Shown here one piece after another: positions 36,381 to 48,163 of a stretch of DNA of 64,000 nt (positions are counted from its first letter, which is position 1; each line of letters opens with the position of its first letter). Source of the stretch: Culex pipiens pallens (taxonomy: Eukaryota; Arthropoda; Insecta; Diptera; Culicidae); NCBI RefSeq assembly GCF_016801865.2, contig NC_068938.1, forward strand, positions 128,009,823-128,073,822, in the 5' to 3' direction. The translations under genes were made by a program, and so were the position numbers. Under the pieces are notes generated by a model. The model was given only the letters and a program-made list of their open reading frames with translations. It ran no database searches and was not told the origin of the DNA.

Positions 36381-37059
36381 TAGGGTGTAATATCAAAATC
36401 GATATTCCAGCACAGCACTTTTTCAGTTCCTTTTGGGGTCCTAAACAACTCCCCAAAGTTTGGGACCGATTGGTTTAGTCCTCACTTTGCGCAAAGCGAT
36501 TCAATTTTCCATATAAATTTGTATGGGGAAACCCATTTTTTAGGATTTTGATATTTAACAATTCGACGTTTCATGCCATATCAAAACCGGACTCATATTC
36601 GGATGCTCTGGAAGGTGCTCTACAACTTTGCCGAAGAGAGTTTGGTGCTAACTTGCTCCTGAAAGAAGATATAGAGCCCTCAAAACTCGTCTAAAACGTG
36701 ATTTTCGAGCAAAAAACACGTTTTAGACGAGTTTTGAACACGCTGTATCTTTTTTTAGGGGCAAGCTAGCACCATACTCTCTTCTGGAAAGTTGTAGAGC
36801 AGATTCCAGAGCATCCGAATATGAGTCCGGTTTTGATATGGCATGAAACGTCGAATTGTTAAATATCAAAATCCTAAAAAATGGTTTTCCCCATACAAAT
36901 TTATATGGAAAATTGAATTGCTTTGCGCAAAGTGACGACTAAACCAATTGGTCCCAAACTTTGGGGAGTTGTTGAGGACCCCAATAGGAACTGAAAAAGT
37001 GCTGTGCTCACTAAATTTGTACAACTTTAATTTTTTCCATATAACCATATTACACCCTA
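36381..37059. mobile_element. Foldback element, TAGGGTGTAATAT ends, 9-bp direct flank
   Basis: The ends TAGGGTGTAATAT and ATATTACACCCTA frame a 679-bp palindrome with nearly identical arms. One matched pair is CCAAAGTTTGGGACCGATTG / CAATTGGTCCCAAACTTTGG. The loop is near 36708, between two copies of the CTCGTCTAAAACGTG arm. TTGTAATAT flanks both sides (36372-36380 and 37060-37068) within an AT repeat, so an 8- or 9-bp TSD is possible. The terminus fits hAT, while 9 bp would fit a Mutator-like element. No coding frame is present. Confidence 0.7.
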
Positions 37060-37235
37060 TTGTAATATACAATATATATATATATATTGTTTAGAATATC
37101 AATTTATAAATTCAAAAGGGAGCTTCAAATATATTTTTTTGCTTCTTATATATTCAAATCTGGTTTCAAAGTTAACATTACATTAAAAAATTCGTTTGAT
37201 TTTAAATTGCAGTATTGTAAACAGATAACATGGAT

Positions 37236-37890
37236 ACCGTAAAATGGGGTGACTTTGATAGCCGGGGTTAAACAGTTTTCCGCAAAATGAAGAGTACAAA
37301 TTTGATAGTTTGGAATAGTATTGAATTATACTGACCGTGGTAAAGAAGTGTTCAAAGTACCTCAAGAAGGAATTTTCATAAAATTTTGAAATGTTTAATG
37401 AGTTAGTTAACTATTATTAAGAAAGTGTTGATGAAAAGCATTAATTAAATCTTCTCTAAGTGTCATGTTTTTCTCAACAAATATGATTTTGAATCGGAAA
37501 ACGGAATGCATTTTTGGATTTGGAATGGAAAAGGTTAAAAAAGTTTGTAAATAATAATTATTAAGTGTTTTTGAAACATAATCTCAAACCAATCCCTCAT
37601 TTCATAGGCATTTTTAGTAGAACAAATTTCATATTAAATGTGTATCTTATGATTTTTGCTTCTTATTCAGTTTTAAATGCAATAATTTCATCAACAAAAC
37701 TAGTTTCAACTTAAAATTTATATGTATTTTGTTAAAAAGCAAATAAACTTAGTTAATTGAAAATACATTGATTTATTCCTTGAAAACAATGTTAGCAACC
37801 TTAGTAATGGTACATTTGACGTACAAATAAAGTTTAAACGCCTTGAATCTGATTTGAACAAGAAAAACTGTGACTATCGAAGTCACCCCG
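37236..37890. repeat. Dispersed repeat with GGGGTGACTTTGATAG inverted ends
   Basis: The left side carries ACCGTAAAATGGGGTGACTT then TGATAG. The right side carries CTATCGAAGTCACCCCGG, the complement with one change. The roughly 620-bp middle is AT-rich and unclassified. No TSD was found. Confidence 0.45.
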
Positions 37891-38233
37891 GAATTCGAAC
37901 TAAGAATTTTAAACCTAACTATTTTTTTAAACACCATTGTTTTTTTTCAGATGGGTGTTTTTTTACCTTGTGTGAGCTACCCCAATACATGTTATAAAAA
38001 TAGTAATCTTAAGACAAACCTTACCAGTTTAAAAATATTCCAAAAATAAAATTGAAATCCTTTCAAAGCCACCCTGGTTTACGTTACTTTACTTTTTTGT
38101 GTATTTCTTTAATTTTGCCTTCCTCACTGAGGTAAGGCTATAATCCTGCTCTAAAAATGAACTTTTTATTAAAAGCTCGAAGACCCACCTTCATATATAC
38201 ATATCGACTCAGAATCGAAAACTGAACAAATGT

Positions 38234-38318
38234 CTGTGTGTGTGTATGTGTGTGTGTATGTGTGTGTGTGTGTATGTGTGTGTGTGTGTATGTGTGTGTG
38301 TGTGTATGTATGTATGTG
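38234..38318 (+). repeat. (TG)n / TATG microsatellite
   Basis: Runs of TG broken by regularly spaced TATG lie inside the element at 38117-39372. The two minus-strand HTHT-repeat frames come from it. Confidence 0.95.
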
Positions 38319-38478
38319 TTCAAAAATCTTGCCAAGTTTTCTCAGCACTGGCTGAACCGATTTTGATCGAACCAGTTGCATTCGACTTGATTTAGGGTCC
38401 CATACATCGCTATTGAATTGTTTGAAGTTTCGATAAGTAGTTCAAAAGTTATGTATAAAAATGTGTTTTCAAATATAT

Positions 38479-39290
38479 CCGGATCTCAATTATATGCAAG
38501 TAAAAGATGTCCGGATCCATCATCCAACCCATCGTTGGTTAGATAATCAAAAGACCTTTCCAACAAGTCTACAACATCGAAGATCTGGTAACCCTGTCTC
38601 AAGTTATGACCACTTAAGTGATATTTATGTACTTTTTTGAATCCGGATCTCACTTAAATGTATGTAAACAATGTCCGGAACCATCATCCGACCCATCGTT
38701 GGTTAGGTAATCAAGAGACCTTTTCAACGAGTCCACAAAATGGAAAATCTGGCAATCCTGTCTCGAGTTATGACCACTTAAGTGATATTTATGTACTTTT
38801 TTGAAGCCGGATCTCACTTAAATGCATGTAAACGATGTCCGGATCCATCATCCGACCCATCGTTGGTTAGATAATCGAGAGACCTTTCCAACGAGTCCAC
38901 AACATCGTAGATCTGGCAACCCTGTCTCGAGTTATGACCACTTAAGTGATATTTATGTACTTTTTTGAAGCCGGATCTCACTTAAATGTATATAAACGAT
39001 GTCCGGATCCATCATCCGACCTATCGTTGGTTAGGTAATCAATAGACCTTTGCAACCAGTCCACAACATCGTAGATCTGGCAACCCTGTCTCGAGTTATG
39101 ACCATTTAAGTGATATTTATGTACCTTTTTGAAGCCGGATCTCACTCAAATGTATGCAAACGATGTCCGGAACCATCATCCGACCCATCGTTGGTTAGGT
39201 AATCAAGAGGCCTTTCCAACGAGTCCACATAATTGAAAATCTGGCAACCCTGTCTCGAGTTATGACAACTTAAGTTAAATCTGTGTACTT
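38479..39290 (+). repeat. 164-bp tandem repeats, about five units
   Basis: CCGGATCTCA starts at 38479, 38643, 38807, 38971 and 39135, an exact 164-bp step each time. Each unit also holds GATGTCCGGA, CCATCGTTGGTTAG and GAGTTATGACCACTTAAG. The constant spacing without indels between units is notable because substitutions have accumulated. Confidence 0.9.
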
Positions 39291-39372
39291 ATTTTTCTGG
39301 ACCTAAAAAAATAGCTGAAATATGTGTCCAAACCACTCATATTACCCATTGTTGGTAAAAAGTGAGGAAGGC

Positions 39373-40351
39373 ATCAACCACATAGGTGGATTAAGTTAGT
39401 TTTTTTTTATAGTTCTATATGGATTAATTTAAATAAATTTAATTTTTGGCAAGTATTTTTTTATTGACATTTTTTGTGCTATATTTGATGTAAAATTTTG
39501 GTCACCACTCTTTTGACATTTCCCAGATTGATATCCCCATTGATATCATTTTTTGAAGCTTATGTCCTTCGACTTTGGTCAGAGACGAATGATGGTGGTA
39601 AATGCTGCAAAAAAAAAAATTAAAAATAAACAAGTCCATTTTTTTGCAATCATTAGTTTCTAAAATATCTTAGTATCAACGCAAAAAGCTTTTTTGCGAA
39701 ATTTTACATCGGAATTTAAAAAAATCTAAACTTTTTTAAACGAGCCCAATCGTGCTAAATAGGATTATAAATTTTGATTATTTTTTTAATATTTTTCACG
39801 AACCTAGAATTTTCAAGCTGATTTTAAGGATGGCATAAACTTTTTTAAATGTGAATCATAGATATTTTACAGGATTTTGATAGAATCATAACCATAAAAA
39901 TGTATACATTTTGAAAAACTTTCAACTTTCAGATGTTACTCAAATTTAGATAAAAAAAATGTTTTTTTAGTATTTACAATAATGACACCATGTCCATGAC
40001 AAAACAACCATTCTTTTGTAAAATAATCCACGCGCTTTGAATTTACTTAATTATTTATTGAAATTTAAGATAATTTTTACAAATTTACCAAATTCAACAA
40101 TCAAAACGAGAAATGTTCCATATGATCTAAATTGTGCACTTGATTTTTTTTTAAATGTGGTTGGAAGAATTTTATCCGGATTTGTTCCTTTAAATCCGGT
40201 TTCGGGTCCCATACCTTGGTATTGAAAATGGTACAGATTGATGTAGTTGTTCAATAGTTTTGCAAACAAACAATTTTGGTGGATGTAAAAAAAATGATTA
40301 CAGATAACCTCATCAGTTCTGGCGGCTAGGATGTCTAAATCGTCAACCTGA
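39373..40351. other. AT-rich block, nothing recognised
   Basis: AT-rich, with short chance frames. GTTCCTTTAAATCCGGTTTC at about 40186 is more complex but has no assigned family. The block ends at the TSD of the retroelement at 40374. Confidence 0.45.
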
Positions 40352-40373
40352 CTTTTTATCTCTTGCGGAATTA

Positions 40374-40658
40374 ACATAGCATAGCATAGCATTGGTGTCT
40401 ACGCGTAGTTGCTACTCTGTTATTGACCAGGACTTCCAAGAATTGCTCCGTGGACCACAGATGAAGTGTAGGAACCAATCATTACAACTTTGCAACTTTC
40501 AAATGTCCCTATCATGCTAGTCAATCACAGCGCCGGCCACGACCAGTGGTAAGACACGGGGGAAGTGGATGGGAATATTAGTTTGATACTTGATGAAGAC
40601 CGCTAAATCGGCTTCGTCTTCGACAAAGTATCACGTGAGATTTGAGGGGTTTGGTAAT
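40374..40658 (-). mobile_element. 5'-truncated retroelement copy with 22-bp TSD
   Basis: The flanking 22-bp sequences at 40352-40373 and 40659-40680 differ at one base. On the minus strand the 285-bp insert ends GGTCAATAACAGAGTAGCAA and a (CTATG)n-like tail. It shares this 3' end with the copies at 15325-15381 and 49573-50317. No reverse transcriptase sequence remains. Confidence 0.8.
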
Positions 40659-40680
40659 CTTTTTACCTCTTGCGGAATTA

Positions 40681-42999
40681 TTTGGAAACTGCCTCTTGAA
40701 TGCTTTTAAGAATAAAATGATTTATTTGAATACATCGCATTTGTTTTTCATATTGGCAGTGTTGTTTTGAATATGAATGGCTACACCGCGACAGTTATTT
40801 AATAATATTAAACAAAACAAATACTTAGGTTATTTTTTTAGTTCTAATTAAATCGATCTGATGAAATCCTTTGAACATTTTTGATCTGTTCACATCTAGA
40901 AAGTATTTTTCAAACCTTCAAAGGCCACCACGCTCAAATCAAAATTCCTTGACCCACGCCCACCCCCTCGCCAAAGCTCACCGGTCAATTCCGGACCGGC
41001 TGCGTGGGAAGTGCAAACAGATGCGGAAACTGGCCCAAGTTTGGTGGGGATGGTCCCCCATGGTCGATGTTATCACATCGCCAACGCACAATCTGCATAC
41101 CGCCGATCGATAACGCCTGCCCAGCACCAGCTGCCGTTCCGGAGTGCCGGCCGGAAGTGTGCTCCCGAGGGGTTGCGGGCGGAAGCGGAATTAGCGCACA
41201 GATTTGCTTGTTTTCGGGGGGCAGCAAATCTCCCGCTAATAAATTTGTAATTCAACATTAGCGCGTGGGTATTTTGTCGGATCCCGCAGAGATTGTTGTA
41301 AAATTGAAAAACCTTTTTGGTGCACGGGTTCTGGAAATGATTCCTGCTGGGGTGTTGGGAAAATGGAAAACACAGTTGGTGTCGTGTCGTTTTGCATATT
41401 AACGGATGTTTGGCCATAAATAAATTTATGTTGGTGTAGATGTTCTGAAAAATTTAAAAAATTAATGATTTGGTCTAATTTTAAACTTCTCTACGCGCTA
41501 CTCAATTTTACACTCTGCCTTTCGGTTGAAGTTGCTACATTTTTTCAAGCAATTCCTTGCCCTCAACACAGACTTCACACCACATTTCAAGATAAATCCA
41601 AATAAAGGCCAAACTTTTCCTCCCAACATTTCACCACTAGAGAGGGGTCAAAGGGTTTAAGGACTGATTCTACATTGTCGGTAGTTTTCATCCCTTTTCT
41701 CCCCATTTTTTCTTCGAGACATTCAATAGCAAATCATTTGGGCTCTCCCCAAGTGTATATTTGTTAAAGTTGCCTATTTTATTCTACGCCACATGTGACC
41801 ATTTGTGGGTGGCCCTGGACCACAATCCCTCTCTTAAGGGAGGGGGGAGCAAAACTTTCCGGACAAACGTTTTGTGGTTACTTATTGATTTCGGGCTCTG
41901 CTCGACCCCCGAAAACTGGTGGTTTGTCCGAAAATAGCAACTTTACGCAACCGGTTTGCCTTTAGTTACAACAAAACGGCCTCACCGACTTGGTGGCGGG
42001 TGTGTCAAGGACTTATTTATGTGTTATTTGCTCGATGGAGCGTGACAATTTCACCCCCTAACTTTCACCGGTTAGAGCGAAGGAAAAAATCATATAAATG
42101 TGTTTATCGATCGCCATCGGAATAGAACCCCCTGGAATGGACGGCGTCGACGGAAACCGTTACCGCGACCGATCGACCCTTCCTCATGTTATATTTATAT
42201 CCGGGGGAGAAAGGGACCGGCCTTCGATGGACTCAACAGTTTGGCAACTTCAAGCGGTTTGAATTGCGCTGTTCTAGATGGAGGGAGGTCGCCATCCGCT
42301 TATCTTTCGCGCCAGCAACATTCAACACATGAACAGTTGGGTGGAGTGATTTTGAACTTTGTTTATCGAAAAAGCAAAGAAAGTATAACTTTAGGCGTAT
42401 TCCTTAAAGTAAAGAAGTGTAAGTTGCATACATTCAGGCGTTTAAAAATACCATTTCCTAAAATAAAGCTTAAAGTAACCACACTCTAACCAAAAAAAGA
42501 GTCGATTCCAACCCAAGTGAAAGTGTACAGTAATATACCGGTTAAAAAGGGATGATTTCAATGGGGCGAAAGTGCTTCACCGGAAAGCGGAAAAGTCTAC
42601 GGTTGGTTTCCGTCCGTCCGTCGCGAGCGCCCCCCCTTCTCAGCGCAAAACACTTCTTTTCATCCGCCCAATGATACAACCGGGAAGAAAACCTGCTCGA
42701 CCGTATCCCCCAAAATGACCACTTGAACTGGACCGGATGAGTCTCAATGGACGTCGTTTCTAGAGCGAGCTCCAGCAGCGGTGATAATGAGGACGATGAT
42801 GATTTTCACTTTCGCTTTTCCGATTTCGGGGTTTCGTTTTTTTATTCTTGCTCGTTTTGAAGGGATTTTCGGTAGCCCTTTATCAAGTGGTCGAGTGAAA
42901 GCATCAATGTGGTTTTGTGCTGAAAAGAGTTGAATTGTGAATGGGAGCACTTGTTACAGTCAGCAAAAATTGGTAGAATAACTCTTTAAGATTTCTTTA
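40681..42999. other. Short AT-rich stretch then unique island (about 40890-42970)
   Basis: GC-balanced, non-repetitive sequence. Overlapping frames at 41004-41261, 41011-41250 (plus) and 41073-41417 (minus) mark a GC-rich patch rather than a gene. A 129-codon plus frame at 42100-42489 is unrecognised. Confidence 0.45.
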
Positions 43000-43003
43000 A
43001 CTG

Positions 43004-43185
43004 CACGGAGAAAAAAGAGTTCCCAAAATCGTGAACAAGCGTTCATGAAAATGGGAACCACGAACAAAGTGTTCAAATTCCATGGCACGTTTTTCAAAAT
43101 CGTACCATGGGATTTGAACACTTTGTTCGAGATTCCCATTTTCATGAACGCTTGTTCACGATTTTGAGAACTCTTTTTCTCCGTG
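43004..43185. mobile_element. 182-bp palindromic MITE with CACGGAG ends
   Basis: The left end CACGGAGAAAAAAGAGTTC and right end GAACTCTTTTTCTCCGTG are inverted. Almost the whole element pairs, for example CGTGAACAAGCGTTCATGAA with TTCATGAACGCTTGTTCACG and CAAAGTGTTCAAAT with ATTTGAACACTTTG. The high arm identity suggests a fairly recent copy. TG lies on both sides. Confidence 0.75.
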
Positions 43186-43431
43186 TGGTAATAAATAGTA
43201 ATAGAATGTTCGATGCTGCTTCAATGATCAGAATTTATTTGTTGGTCAAAAAGTCAACTTTTAAAACAAATCCGCTAAATTATTTTAACTATTTTTAACA
43301 TAAAGGAGATCTTGCCCATAATTGAAGATGGAAAAACACGTTTTTTCTTTGTTCGTCATCAAATCAAATCTTCCAAATAATAAAATACGTAGCTAAAGAG
43401 CCTAACTCTCGAAAAAGAGCACACAGAAACA

Positions 43432-43632
43432 AGTATGGTCATATTCATCAGGATTTTGTGTCAAAAAAAAGATTAATTTTACCCCAGAAAATTATGAATT
43501 TTCAACAGTTTTTGATGAATATTCATCCGGTTTACATTTTAACACATTTTTTTATGTAATATTACACAAAAAAGAGGTAATATTCAACCTACCAAATTTT
43601 CAACATTCCAAAATTCAACTTTTTTTTCTGTG
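43432..43632. mobile_element. CACAG-ended MITE, third copy
   Basis: CACAGAAACAAGTATGGTCA at the left and CAACTTTTTTTTCTGTG at the right frame about 200 bp. The internal order (GTCAAAAAAAAGATTAATTT, GTAATATTACAC, AGAGGTAATATTCAACC) matches the copies at 15212 and 23977. Confidence 0.6.
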
Positions 43633-43760
43633 TAGGTGAATGTTTCCAGCAATTACTAAACAATATTTTAATGAAATTTATGTTTCAGAAGATACGTTGG
43701 AATATCCTGGAGCAAAAATCTCATGTTTGCCAAGCGTGGATAAAAGCCGTTTTGCCAGTG

Positions 43761-44505
43761 CACAGTGGTCCGAAACCGAAATCTAGCGTGACAAAATTGA
43801 TAGCGGCCACACGTTAAGATTTAGAGCTTTGGTGTCTTGGGGACAAATGCTCAGGGTCAATTGGGGCATCTGTTGATATGGTGGACATTAGGGTGGTCCA
43901 AATTTTAGGGTGGTTCAGAATTTTTATTTTGGCGGGATGATGGCGCTTTGGTGTCTTCAGAAAAGTTGTAGGAAACACAATTTTAAGCAACTTTGCTGAA
44001 GAGCACAAAGCTCTATCTTTAAACGGGAAGTTTCTAGAGCCAAAAAAGGTGGTGGAGTTTGACCTCGCTCTTAGAAGCATCTGAAAGTACACATTTTAGA
44101 GTACATTTGCTGAAAATATCTCGGAGGTCTTTTTTGTTTAACTTATTTAATCTCAATTTGAAAATTAGCATTTTTAATCGTTTTTTGCCCATAACTTTTG
44201 ATAGATTTGTTATTTATTTATTTTGTTGATTCCTGAAATAGTTCAGCCAAAACTTGTTTCTTCTTTTACAATTTTTCTTCTACTTTTTTCTACAACTTTT
44301 CTGAAGAGACCAAAGCGCTATCTCGTCATCCCGCCAAAACAAAAATTCTGAACCACCCTTAAATTTGGACCACCCTAATGTCCAACATACCAAAAGATGC
44401 CCCAATTGACCCTGATCATTTGTCCCAAAGATACCAAAGCTCTAAATCTTAACGTGTGGCCGCTATCAATTATGTCACTCTAGATTTCGGTTTCGGACCA
44501 CTGTG
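43761..44505. mobile_element. Transib-like foldback: CACAGTGG ends, 5-bp TSD CAGTG
   Basis: The element starts CACAGTGGTCCGAAACCGAA and ends with its complement, TTCGGTTTCGGACCACTGTG. It is flanked by CAGTG at 43756-43760 and 44506-44510. The arms pair for at least 190 bp (to GTGTCTTCAGAAAAGTTG). Transib transposons have 5-bp TSDs and termini close to CACAATGG. The RAG recombination signal heptamer is CACAGTG, which is exactly the first seven bases here. No transposase is encoded, so it would be mobilised in trans. Superfamily assignment from termini and TSD length is an inference. Confidence 0.65.
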
Positions 44506-44539
44506 CAGTGATGGACAGAGCAGTTTTGAAAAATTTGGC

Positions 44540-45345
44540 ACTGTTTTGAATATTTATACTCGATTTCGTCACACTTTACCTTCTAATTTGTTTTTTCACT
44601 TTTGGATAAAAAAGGTCATTTTCTGAGCTGTTGATTGTGATTGACATTTGGTTTTTCACCAATTTTTTGTGAAAAAATACTGTGATTTTTTTAAAGAAAA
44701 AAAAATTCGCAAAAAAACTTCAATGAATATATTCTCGATGTAAAATTTAATTTTGAATAAAAATAACTGTTGAAAATGTTTAAAAAAATGCATAGTTTTT
44801 GAGTGTAAGCCATTTTTTGCAGATTTTAATTTTGAAGAAAATGTCCTTTAAAATTATAAAATTGTGCTTAAATCGAGTAATTTAACCATCTTTTAAATAA
44901 TCAAATTTTTCTCAATGTCTTGAAAATAACAATTTGGAAAGATCTAAAACATTCAATTTGGGCTCTATTTAAAAATAAAAAAAACGTTTTCTCCAAATGT
45001 TTTAGCCAGAAAATACTTTGGGAAGCTTTTATGAAAAGAATCCTAAATTAAATCAAATGATTCAGCCATTTTGAAAATTAATCGTGATTTTAAAATAAAA
45101 ACAAAACAATATTTTCAAAGGTTGAGAAGATTACCCACAAATTTGACCTTTAGCTTCAAAAATCAGATTTTTTTTCCTCGAATAGTCCTTTTAACATAAT
45201 CTACAACTTTGACGAAAACACCAAATCAATCAGAATATACCTTCTCAAGATACAGATGTTAGAATATTTGCATAGAACTTTTTTTTTTTTAATGAAAACC
45301 AATGATGCAAAATGGCTTATTTGGGCATAAGGAATCGATATAGAA
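44540..45345. repeat. Eroded arm of the GAGCAATTCTC foldback family
   Basis: Near 45201-45236 the string CTACAACTTTGACGAAAACA then CCAAATCAATCAG parallels the right arm at 52363-52390. It is followed by AAGATACAG and AATGATGCAAAATGGC then TTATTTGGGCATA in the same order. The inverted partner arm is not seen. The left boundary is uncertain. Confidence 0.5.
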
Positions 45346-46331
45346 TCAAATTCAAATTAAAAAAAATAAAAAGTAGATTCACGAAAACTCGGAACTTTTC
45401 CTGCATTCACTTTTATGATAAAGAGAATAAAAATGTTGAACTTTTGTTGATATTTTATTTTTATCACTGCAACCTTTTATGTTATCGATTTTATTATAAT
45501 AAAAAAGTGCGGAAATCCTCAAAAACATCAACAAAATAACATGAATTTCAGAAACAATCTTGTATACTATTGATCATTGAAAGTACATATGTTTCATCAA
45601 AAAGAGGAATAAAACGATTATTTGGCATTATTTGAATTCATAAGCAAATTTCTTTTATCAAAGTTTCTTTGATAATTGGAATGGTTTGGTTCATTAACTT
45701 AAATGTGTAAATTTAACTCTTTAGTTTTTCTTTTGAAAACCACATTTATACGTTTTGTTTTTAAATAACTGACAATAAAAAGCAAAAAATAATGTCAACA
45801 AAATCAAATATGTGTTCATATTTGAATTTTAGTATCATCAAGATTTTTACAGCATGAAAGGAGAAGCAAAAATTTCAATTCAATACAACTTCAAAACAAC
45901 TACGCTGAAAATAAATTTAAAAAAATCATAAATTCTTAAAATTTTAAAAATTCCAAGAGATCTTTCAGATAGACGTAACATCAAATGTAGTGAAAATTTT
46001 TAATCAAGATAGTTTTATTTGAGTTTCATTAGTTTCAACTCAGGTTTTAATAAAAAAAACAACTTTTTAACCTCTTTAGTGCTTCCTCCTAATAAATCAT
46101 TTGTGATAATGAATTGTAAAAGCCCATTGTTTGTAATTTATTACGCCTAATTGCTTGCAAAAATGCCTGTCGATATGAATAAGTTCTCTTAAGACAGTTT
46201 TCCAAAAATATACGAAATATGTCAACAGCCAAGGAAATGAATTCAACAACATCAACATCTTTCATATTTCACCTAGACCAAACGTCATGAAAGATATAAA
46301 AATGGTCAAACTTTTCTCTGTTAGTTAAAAC
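45346..46331. other. AT-rich block, nothing recognised
   Basis: AT-rich sequence up to the TSD of the SINE at 46332. No coding frame or repeat structure was recognised. Confidence 0.5.
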
Positions 46332-46351
46332 TGATACATAATCACGCCATT

Positions 46352-47037
46352 CTAATATAATCTAATCTAATCAGACCCTAGCGCAGCCAATCTTTCGAAG
46401 GGATCCTGGAGAGTGCCTTAGGTTAGATGACGCCTAGCACTCTTCTTGTCATTTATTAACATTTGCAGTGCGCCATTGCATCGGAATGCATTGAAACATC
46501 ACAAGCGTTAAAGCGGCCAGGCCTACTGCGTAAAGCCGTATCGCAGAGATGACTCGTAATTGGGTTGAGTTTGAGCACTGAGTGTTCGAACAACAACACA
46601 ATTCTGAATCGACAGGGGAGGAAGAAGCGTGGGGACACACCACCATACGCTCCGAGATTTGGTTGTATTCGTTGGGAGCACCATGCTAAGAAGGTTTGGT
46701 ACTCCGGGACCCTCTGGGATGGGAAATTGTATTTCCACGAATGCCCTGGACTCTATTTGCCGTGGTTATAGCGCCACAACTCGCTCTCTGTAACACTATT
46801 CCTAATTCCAGTCCACGCTCACCAAATCGTCATGGCCTAGTGGTTAGCATTTTTGCTTACCAATCCAAAGGACGGAGGATCGAACCCCGCCTCGAGCGAC
46901 TTTGATTTTTCGTTCATATTCAACATTTCAAATTTATGTGTTCTTAACTTTCTCGTTGGGAGCAGATGGGCATCGAACCCAGAACCATTCGCTTACAAAG
47001 CGAACACCGTAACCAGTCAGCCACGGCCGCTCCTACT
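46352..47037 (-). mobile_element. Complete tRNA-derived SINE with 20-bp TSD
   Basis: The insert is flanked by identical 20-bp sequences at 46332-46351 and 47038-47057. On the minus strand it opens with a tRNA-like head (46959-47033). That head has an acceptor stem GGAGCGG pairing with the 3' CTGCTCC, an anticodon stem TTCGC/GCGAA around TTTGTAA, and a perfect B box GGTTCGATGCC. Positions 8-9 are CC and the T stem has a mismatch, so it is not a functional tRNA. A second tRNA-like module lies in the opposite orientation at 46828-46897. The body follows, and the element ends in an (AATCT)-type tail at 46352-46370. The body is shared with 58769-59219. Confidence 0.8.
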
Positions 47038-47057
47038 TGATACATAATCACGCCATT

Positions 47058-48163
47058 GGTATTAATCTTCAGAGTTTTTTATCACATCACATACCAAACA
47101 AAAAAGCTCCACCTTAATCGCAAACCGAGTGATTCAATAACAGATTTGCGACTTATCCCCCGAAGTGATCAATGGTCAACCCTGCTGATTCCGGTAGCCA
47201 ACCAACTGAGTCCACACAACAGACATCAACATCCACTCCACGACACATGGCACGACCCCGCTCGCATCGCTGCCCAGCTCAGAAGTCACTCTGCTCTGTC
47301 GATGAAACATCACACGGCCACGTGACAGCCCAGCGACGACGACGCCGCCTGAATTATGGAGATTTATCTCGATCTGCAGCAAATTTGTTTGGCCACGGTC
47401 GGCTCAGCAAACAGATTTCGCTCCGACGACGACGACGACGGATCGACCATCATTTTCATCATCACCATTGCCGTCACACACGCGTTGAATTCAGTGCTTT
47501 TCCGACCATTTCCATCCGTCAATGGGAAAATCGTGTATCGACCTGGGAAAATATGGAACAATAACGAAAGGGATTTTCTCTCGCTTTTTTTTGCTGCTTT
47601 CTTTTTTGGACTCTGTTTTTCGAGCCAGGAGTTTTCCAGGATTTTTCGATGTTGTTGTTGTTTTTCTGCGTGGAGCAATCGGATTTGCGAGTCAATTGGA
47701 GATTTTTCCGACGCTTTTCAATTTTGGGCTTCCGGTGGCCCCGCTGTTGACGCCGGTGACCAATCCATGTGTGTGTGTGGGGGTGTTTGTGCGTGGGATC
47801 GCTTTCCACGTCGTGGGATTTGAGTGCGCGCTCGCGGAAAATGATGGTCCGGATGTGGACCAGTCGCGAAAAATGGCACCGTGCCACGGATTTGTCACTT
47901 TTTATTGGATCACGATGCTGCTCACGATGACGTGTTTATGTGCTTCGGGGATAACTTTTTTTTGCTCAGCTTGGAATCGATAGTTTTTTCCCAGAAACAA
48001 TGGACAGGATTTCATTGCATGGGTCCGTTTTTCGGTAAACTTCAGTAATTTAGAGGTTTCTGAAGTTGTTGTCTAATTATGAACATATGAGCTGAAATGC
48101 ACTGGGATTGAGTTTGACAATCATTAAGAGGCAGTATTTGTAGATTCTGCTCGGTTTGTTCTA
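47058..48163. other. Unique island, no supported gene
   Basis: GC-balanced sequence with a (GAC)n run at about 47424-47441. Many overlapping frames of 100-155 codons occur on both strands (47172-47564, 47356-47823, 47522-47983 plus; 47364-47678, 47519-47887 minus). None has a recognisable domain, and their mutual overlap argues against coding. Confidence 0.45.

Larger units (their letters stand above)
38117..39372. mobile_element. Non-autonomous element with 11-bp GCCTTCCTCAC ends
   Basis: The terminal inverted repeats are GCCTTCCTCAC (38117-38127) and GTGAGGAAGGC (39362-39372). Inside, in order, are a GA-rich lead, a (TG)n/TATG microsatellite, a conserved CTGGCTGAACCGATTTTG block, and five 164-bp tandem units. 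No transposase is encoded. A fragment in the opposite orientation lies at 28640-28840. The target duplication is not evident. Confidence 0.7.

Noticed and set aside
38234..38318. Histidine/threonine-repeat proteins on the minus strand
   Set aside because: They are translations of a TG/TATG microsatellite inside a transposon.
46959..47033. Functional threonine tRNA gene (TGT loop, minus strand)
   Set aside because: The acceptor and anticodon stems pair, but positions 8-9 are CC, the T stem has a mismatch and the copy is the head of a SINE with a TSD.
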